This document shows, piece after piece, positions 58,960 to 64,000 of a stretch of 64,000 nt of DNA. The number at the start of each line of letters is the position of its first letter. Within the stretch, counting starts at the first letter, position 1. This DNA is from an uncultured Latescibacterota bacterium (GTDB taxonomy: Bacteria > Latescibacterota > UBA2968): positions 1,659,339-1,723,338 of the forward strand of contig OX638329.1 of assembly GCA_951812755.1 (NCBI GenBank), in the 5' to 3' direction. The position numbers and the translations under genes are program-made. The notes under the pieces are model-generated. The model saw only the letters and a program-made list of their open reading frames with translations. It was not told the origin of the DNA and ran no database searches.

Positions 58960-61900
58960 ATGTTTGAAAAAGTAGATACAAATGTGAATTTTCCCAAAGA
59001 GGAAGAAAAGGTGCTTGCTTTTTGGGATGAGATCAGAGCATTTGAAAAATCGCTCGAGATTAGAAAAAATAACGATGAATACGTTTTTTACGATGGACCG
59101 CCTTTTGCGACGGGTCTGCCGCATTACGGACACTTGCTGGCCGGGACGATCAAAGATGTGATCCCGCGCTATCAAACCATGAATGGCAAATACGTAGATC
59201 GCGTCTTTGGATGGGACTGCCACGGGTTGCCCGTAGAATACGAACTCAGCCAGGAATTGGGCTTGAATAGCAAAAGCGAGATTGAGGAATACGGGATTGC
59301 GGAATACAATGAGGCCTGTCGGGGCATTGTTTTGCGTTATACTGCCGAATGGCGACAATTTGTCAAACGCATTGGGCGCTGGGTTGATTTTGAAAATGGG
59401 TACCGCACGATGGACCGCGATTACATGGAGTCCATCTGGTGGGTGTTCAAACAGCTCTGGGACAAAGGCTTGATCTATGAGGGACACAAAATTTTGCCTT
59501 ACTGTCCCCAGGATGCGACACCTCTGTCCAATTTTGAAGCCAATCAGGGTTATGAGTCTGTGCAGGACCCGGCTATTACCGTTGCGTTCAAGCTCAAAGA
59601 TGAACCGGATGCATATCTGCTGGCGTGGACGACAACGCCCTGGACACTGCCGTCAAATTTGGCTCTGACTGTGCATGAAGATGTGGATTATGTGTATGTC
59701 AAAGATGGGGATGTGACGTACGTTCTCGCTGAAGCGCGTGTGGATACTTATTATCCCTCGAGCAGACCCGAGATCGTTAAGACTATAAAGGGAAAAGATC
59801 TCCTCGACATGCAATACGAACCGCTTTTTCCCTATTTTGAAGATTTGCGCGCTCAGGGGGCGTTCCGCATCATCACAGCCGAATTTGTCACTACTGAAGA
59901 AGGAACGGGTATTGTCCACACGGCACCCGGGTTTGGCGAAGACGATGCCGAAGCCGGTCGCGTTTACGGCGTTCCGTCTGTCTGTCCGATTGATGCAGAA
60001 TGCCGTTTTACCTCTGAAGTGCGTGACTACGAAGGGCGTTTTGTCAAGGACTGTGATAGCGATATTGTGAATCGCTTAAAGGAAGAGGGCAAACTCGTAC
60101 ATCGATCTACACATCACCACAGTTATCCCCATTGCTGGCGGTGTGAGTCGCCCCTCATTTACAGGGCGATTTCGACGTGGTTTGTCAATATTGAGAAGAT
60201 TAAAGACCAGATGCTTCGTGCAAACGCGCAGATCCACTGGGTGCCCGAACATATCAAAGCGGGGCGTTTTGGCAATTGGCTGGAAAATGCGCGAGATTGG
60301 GCGATTTCCCGCAATCGCTATTGGGGTTGTCCGCTTCCCCTGTGGCGAAATGAAGAGACGGGTGAGACTGTGTGTGTTGGCTCTATCGGCGATCTCGAAG
60401 AGCGCACGGGTGGAAAGTTTGACGATATCCACAAGCATTTTATAGATCCTGTGATTATCGAAGGTGAAACCGGACCTCTTACCCGCGTGCCCGAAGTTCT
60501 CGACTGCTGGTTTGAAAGCGGTTCTATGCCTTATGCTCAACGCCATTATCCGTTTGAAAACAAAGATTGGCTGGACGCGCATTTCCCGGCAGATTTTATC
60601 GCTGAGGGATTGGACCAGACGCGCGGCTGGTTTTATACGCTTGTCGTGCTCGGTGCTGCTCTTTTTGACCGTCCGCCGTTCGAAAATGTCGTTGTCAACG
60701 GTATGATTTTAGCCGAAGATGGGCGCAAAATGTCCAAGCGATTGAAGAATTATCCCGATCCCATGCATGTTATGGATACTTATGGTGCCGATGCCCTGCG
60801 TCTCAATATGTTGTCTTCACCTGTGGTGCGTGGCGAGGACCTCGCTTTTTCGGAACAGGGCGTTCAAAAGACGATGCGCAGCGTATTGCTACCTTTGTGG
60901 AATGCTTACAGTTTTCTCGTCACTTATGCGCGTGTTGATAACTGGCAGCCCACGTCGGAACGGTCAGACCATCCGCTCGATCGCTGGATCCGCGCGCGTT
61001 TGAATCATCTGGTGCGCGATATTCGCCAGGGTCTGGATCGGTGTCATTTGCAAACAGCGGCTACGAGATTTGCGACATTTATCGACGATATGACCAACTG
61101 GTATATCCGGCGCAGCCGACGGCGTTTCTGGAAGAGCGATAATGATAGCGATAAATTGTCTGCTTATGCGACGCTCTATCATGTGCTCTTAACGCTGGTC
61201 AAAGCACTGGCGCCTTTCGCGCCGTTTATCACGGAAACCATCTACCGGAATTTGCGAGCGAGCGATATGCCGGAATCCGTGCATTTGTGCGATTATCCCG
61301 ATGTGATCGAAGCCGATCTTGACGAAAAGCTCGAGCAGCAGATGGCGCACACGCGGACAGCGGTCGGGTTGGGCAGGTTTTTGCGCAGTCAGGCCAATGT
61401 TAGGACCCGACACCCGTTGCGTACAGCGATTCTTGTGTCCATGCAGGAGGATGTGCGCGAAGACCTCAGGGTATTACAGGATATTATCGCGGATGAGTTA
61501 AATGTGAAAGATGTGGATATTCGCGCCAATGAAGAGGAAGTCGTGACGCTTTCTGCAAAAGCCAATTTCAGAGTGTTGGGGCCGCGTTTGGGCAAAAATA
61601 TGAAGGCGGCTGCGGAGAAGATTGCGGGTCTAAGCTCTGAAGAAATCCGATCTTTGCGCCAAGGCCACACGCACATATTGGATCTGGATGGTGCGGAGTG
61701 CTTAGAAATCACGGTGGATGATATTTTGATCCAGCGCGAAGAGAAAGAAGATATGCCTGTGGCAAATGAAGGCGATATTACGGTGGCGCTGGATTTATAT
61801 AGGGATGAAGATTTGGTGCGCGAAGGTCTAGCGCGTGAGATTGTTCATGTTATTCAAAATATCCGCAGGGATAAGGAGCTGGATGTTTCAGATCGGATTG

Positions 61901-62076
61901 CAGTGACATATAGCGTGCCAGATGAAGTGGCACCTGCTTTCGATCAGTTTCGAGATTATATCATGGGTGAGACGCTCTGTACGACATTGGTTCGCGCAGA
62001 TGAGGTGGAAGGCGATGCGGTTGACCTCGAAGGCCAGGTCGTGCGGTTTCTCGTCGAGAAAACAAGTGCGTCATAA
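58960..62076 (+). CDS. ileS: Isoleucyl-tRNA synthetase (eukaryote-like IleS2 type)
   Basis: 1038 residues. Class-I motifs are PHYGH (the HIGH motif, about residues 55-59) and KMSKR (the KMSKS motif, within EDGRKMSKRLKN). The insertion domain for editing contains LAWTTTPWTLPSNLAL, and the anticodon-binding region follows LYHVLLTLVKALAPFAPFITE. The opening FPKEEEKVLAFWDEIRAFEKS and overall length fit the IleS2 branch, which often tolerates mupirocin (known for the branch, not tested here). TAGGAG precedes the start. It is probably controlled by the leader region upstream. Confidence 0.96.
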   Translation: MFEKVDTNVNFPKEEEKVLAFWDEIRAFEKSLEIRKNNDEYVFYDGPPFATGLPHYGHLLAGTIKDVIPRYQTMNGKYVDRVFGWDCHGLPVEYELSQELGLNSKSEIEEYGIAEYNEACRGIVLRYTAEWRQFVKRIGRWVDFENGYRTMDRDYMESIWWVFKQLWDKGLIYEGHKILPYCPQDATPLSNFEANQGYESVQDPAITVAFKLKDEPDAYLLAWTTTPWTLPSNLALTVHEDVDYVYVKDGDVTYVLAEARVDTYYPSSRPEIVKTIKGKDLLDMQYEPLFPYFEDLRAQGAFRIITAEFVTTEEGTGIVHTAPGFGEDDAEAGRVYGVPSVCPIDAECRFTSEVRDYEGRFVKDCDSDIVNRLKEEGKLVHRSTHHHSYPHCWRCESPLIYRAISTWFVNIEKIKDQMLRANAQIHWVPEHIKAGRFGNWLENARDWAISRNRYWGCPLPLWRNEETGETVCVGSIGDLEERTGGKFDDIHKHFIDPVIIEGETGPLTRVPEVLDCWFESGSMPYAQRHYPFENKDWLDAHFPADFIAEGLDQTRGWFYTLVVLGAALFDRPPFENVVVNGMILAEDGRKMSKRLKNYPDPMHVMDTYGADALRLNMLSSPVVRGEDLAFSEQGVQKTMRSVLLPLWNAYSFLVTYARVDNWQPTSERSDHPLDRWIRARLNHLVRDIRQGLDRCHLQTAATRFATFIDDMTNWYIRRSRRRFWKSDNDSDKLSAYATLYHVLLTLVKALAPFAPFITETIYRNLRASDMPESVHLCDYPDVIEADLDEKLEQQMAHTRTAVGLGRFLRSQANVRTRHPLRTAILVSMQEDVREDLRVLQDIIADELNVKDVDIRANEEEVVTLSAKANFRVLGPRLGKNMKAAAEKIAGLSSEEIRSLRQGHTHILDLDGAECLEITVDDILIQREEKEDMPVANEGDITVALDLYRDEDLVREGLAREIVHVIQNIRRDKELDVSDRIAVTYSVPDEVAPAFDQFRDYIMGETLCTTLVRADEVEGDAVDLEGQVVRFLVEKTSAS

Positions 62077-62077
62077 A

Positions 62078-62109
62078 ATCAGCGGCGTTATGCAGCGCTG
62101 ATATTTCTT
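62078..62109 (+). terminator. Weak terminator-like hairpin after ileS
   Basis: ATCAGCG (62078-62084) pairs with CGCTGAT (62096-62102); only a broken T run follows, so termination is uncertain. Confidence 0.45.
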
Positions 62110-62125
62110 CACCGAAAGGGCTACA

Positions 62126-64000
62126 ATGCAACATCACGCCCGAGTCGTTATTATCGGTGCCGGTATTGCCGGTACCAGCGTCGCCTACCACCTGGGGCAA
62201 CTGGGCTGGAAGGACATTGTGGTTCTGGAAAAGGGTCCGCTGTTCAAAACGGGCGGCTCGACATCCCACGCCCCCGGCCTTGTTTTCCAGGTCAATGTCT
62301 CACGCATGATGTCGGTCTTTGCCCGCGAGACGGTGCAACTCTACCAACGCCTTAGTCCCTCCAATGGCGAGCCATTGTGGTTCGGGATCGGCGGAATGGA
62401 GGTGGCGACGACGCCCGAGCGGTTCGAAGAGCTCAAGCGCAAGGTCGGGGCTGGTCGGACCTGGGGCATTGATACCGGCTTGCTCGGTCCGGCAGAAGCC
62501 CGCGCGAAGATTCCCCTTCTGTCGGACTCGATCTACGGCGCGCTGTACACGCCCAGCGACGGCATTGCACGGGCCTGGCAACTGGCCGAGGCCATGGCCG
62601 ACCACGCCCAGGCTGGCGGGGCCGCGAGGTTTTATGGAAATACTACAGTAACCGGCATTGAGGTGGTCGGAGGCCGCGTGTCCGGAGTTCACACTGATCG
62701 CGGGTATATCCGCACCGAGGCCATTGTCTGCGCCGCCGGGATATGGGGACGCCTCATCGGCCAGATGGCCGGTGTCTCCCTGCCGCTGGTGCCTTTTTGC
62801 CACCTGTACGCCGAAACAGCTCCCCTGCCCGAACTCGCTGACGAGACCATGCAGTACCGGCACCCCATCCTCCGCCATCAGGACCGGGCGATCTACTGTC
62901 GGCAGGAGGGCCAGGCCTACATCATCGGCTCCTACGACCACGAGCCTGTGCGCGTCGAGCCGGAGGACATTGAGTCGCACGAGCAAGCACCCGAGATGCC
63001 TTCAATGCGGCCCTGGTCGGCCGCGGCCTTTCGCGAAGGGATGATTTCGGCCGGCAAACTGCTGCCTGCACTCAGCCGCGCCGCGCTGACCCGCAAGGTC
63101 AACGGCCTGTTGCTGTTTACGCCAGACGGAATGCCCGTGCTCGGCGAAGCTCCTCACGTCAAGGGGTTTTGGTCAGCGGAGGCGGTGTGGATCACGCATG
63201 CTGGCGGTGTCGGCAAGGCGGTCGCCGAGTGGATGGCAAACGGCCAGCCGACTATGGATCTGCGCTATGCCGACCTCGCCCGCTTCCTTCCCTTCCAACG
63301 CACCGCGTCCTACGTCTTCCAGCGCAGTACGCAGCAATACCGCGAGGTTTACGACATCATTCACCCGGCCCAGCCGATAGACGCCCCGCGCGGCCTGCGC
63401 CTTCTCCCATACCACCAACGCTATCGGGAACTGGGGGCCGCCTTTGTCGAAAGCGCGGGGTGGGAACGGCCCAGGTGGTTTGAGACCAACGCGGTCCCCA
63501 CCGACCACAGCCACACCCGCAGCGGCTGGGCGGCGCGTTTTTGGTCGCCGATCATCGGCACAGAGCACTGCGCTGTCCGCGAGCGCGTGGGGCTTTTTGA
63601 TCTGACTCCGTTTGCCAAATTTCGCGTATCCGGGCCGGGGTCCCTGGCGTTTTTGGACTATTTGGCCGCCAATCGCATGGACCAACCCCAGGGCCGCATT
63701 ACCTACACCTCTATGCTCACACCGCAGGGGGGCATCCAGTGCGATCTTACTGTAACACGCCTTGCCGAAGATCAATTCCTCATCGTTACAGGCGGCAGTA
63801 CCGCCGAACGCGACAAGGCATGGATCCGCCGCTACATGCCCACTGATGGCTCAGTTGTCCTGTCCGATGAGAGCAGTCGCTGGTGTTGTGTAGGTGTTTG
63901 GGGTCCCAGGGCACGCGAACTGCTGCGTCGCACCACCGATGCGGATGTGTCCGACCGCGGTTTTCCCTACCTGACCGCGCAGCGTCTCTCCATCGGCGCG
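62126..64000 (+). CDS. FAD-dependent dehydrogenase fused to GcvT-like domain, 3' partial
   Basis: The frame is open from ATG 62126 (behind GAAAGGG) to the window end, at least 625 codons. The N terminus has the FAD-binding GAGIAGTSVAYHLGQLG and VLEKG of the DAO family; the TSHAPGLVFQV segment is typical of dimethylglycine/sarcosine dehydrogenases. From about residue 410 a GcvT-like aminomethyltransferase region begins (GLFDLTPFAKFRVSGPG, then TYTSMLTPQGGIQCDLTVTR), which passes the methyl group to tetrahydrofolate. It likely demethylates a methylated glycine or related amine from betaine-type osmolytes. The gene is visibly richer in G+C, with C- and G-ending codons, than its neighbours. Confidence 0.88.
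   Translation, partial: MQHHARVVIIGAGIAGTSVAYHLGQLGWKDIVVLEKGPLFKTGGSTSHAPGLVFQVNVSRMMSVFARETVQLYQRLSPSNGEPLWFGIGGMEVATTPERFEELKRKVGAGRTWGIDTGLLGPAEARAKIPLLSDSIYGALYTPSDGIARAWQLAEAMADHAQAGGAARFYGNTTVTGIEVVGGRVSGVHTDRGYIRTEAIVCAAGIWGRLIGQMAGVSLPLVPFCHLYAETAPLPELADETMQYRHPILRHQDRAIYCRQEGQAYIIGSYDHEPVRVEPEDIESHEQAPEMPSMRPWSAAAFREGMISAGKLLPALSRAALTRKVNGLLLFTPDGMPVLGEAPHVKGFWSAEAVWITHAGGVGKAVAEWMANGQPTMDLRYADLARFLPFQRTASYVFQRSTQQYREVYDIIHPAQPIDAPRGLRLLPYHQRYRELGAAFVESAGWERPRWFETNAVPTDHSHTRSGWAARFWSPIIGTEHCAVRERVGLFDLTPFAKFRVSGPGSLAFLDYLAANRMDQPQGRITYTSMLTPQGGIQCDLTVTRLAEDQFLIVTGGSTAERDKAWIRRYMPTDGSVVLSDESSRWCCVGVWGPRARELLRRTTDADVSDRGFPYLTAQRLSIGA

Noticed and set aside
1-64000. CRISPR arrays, rRNA and tRNA genes, prophage or conjugative modules
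   Set aside because: I looked for regularly spaced repeats, tRNA-like cloverleaf ends, rRNA signatures and phage or transfer genes and found none that I could support.

Overview
The window looks like a piece of a Gram-negative, free-living heterotroph. It carries two TonB-dependent receptors, a porin, a PorV-type outer-membrane protein, lipoproteins and a PspA envelope-stress operon. The mix of sulfatases, a phytanoyl-CoA-dioxygenase-like enzyme, dihydroorotase/amidohydrolase-type enzymes, EF-hand (dockerin-like) secreted proteins with a FlgD-like C-terminal domain, and abundant short palindromic repeats is what I would expect of Candidatus Latescibacterota or a neighbouring FCB-type phylum. 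This assignment is inference from gene content only; no rRNA or tRNA gene was seen.

Layout. 1-4.8 kb: an operon with three SPFH (HflK/HflC-like) proteins, an orphan periplasmic ligand-binding protein and a small membrane protein. 4.9-20.6 kb: a ZIP metal transporter followed by catabolic and accessory enzymes (Gfo/Idh/MocA oxidoreductase, amidohydrolases, PhyH-like dioxygenase, Rieske protein, TIM-barrel isomerase, SpeD, cupin, 2-phosphoglycerate-kinase-like protein, two sulfatases and an Ldh-family dehydrogenase). 20.6-22.9 kb: a potassium-channel gene split by an IS4-type insertion sequence and a 195-bp non-autonomous relative sitting side by side. 22.9-26.6 kb: polyphosphate kinase, a transglutaminase-like protein and a lipoprotein.

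26.7-39.9 kb is the most coherent block, a phosphate-starvation island. A secreted beta-helix protein and a TonB receptor are read leftward; a porin and pstS-pstC-pstA-pstB-phoU are read rightward. Four sites carry tandem 7-bp TTGTAAC/CTGTCAC-type units at exact 11-bp spacing, the geometry of PhoB boxes. They lie in front of the TonB receptor, the porin and pstS, and in front of a short terminator-bounded segment behind phoU that may encode a small RNA.

39.9-43.7 kb: a NUDIX hydrolase, then a MoxR ATPase, a CoxE-like VWA protein and an XdhC/CoxI-like protein, i.e. a molybdo-hydroxylase maturation set without its enzyme. 43.8-50.9 kb: a TonB receptor, a 1036-residue secreted protein and a PorV/PorQ-type protein. 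51.2-55.2 kb: pspA behind a textbook sigma-54 promoter, a small membrane protein, a CASTOR/POLLUX-type channel and an MscS channel. 55.3-57.2 kb is eroded: a 5'-nucleotidase-like gene fused to an outer-membrane gene remnant, and a higA antitoxin whose higB partner survives only as a 3' relic containing a miniature element. 57.3-64 kb: an ATP/ADP-translocase-like transporter, a structured short transcript, ileS, and a GC-rich FAD/GcvT-type dehydrogenase that leaves the window.

Miniature inverted-repeat elements are a second theme. One family sits directly behind stop codons (28658-28841 and 50890-51099, with a degenerate copy at 19159). Another, with CGTSATGTGTGACTT-type ends, sits in the pstS promoter region and in the higBA relic, flanked by 12- and 9-bp direct repeats.
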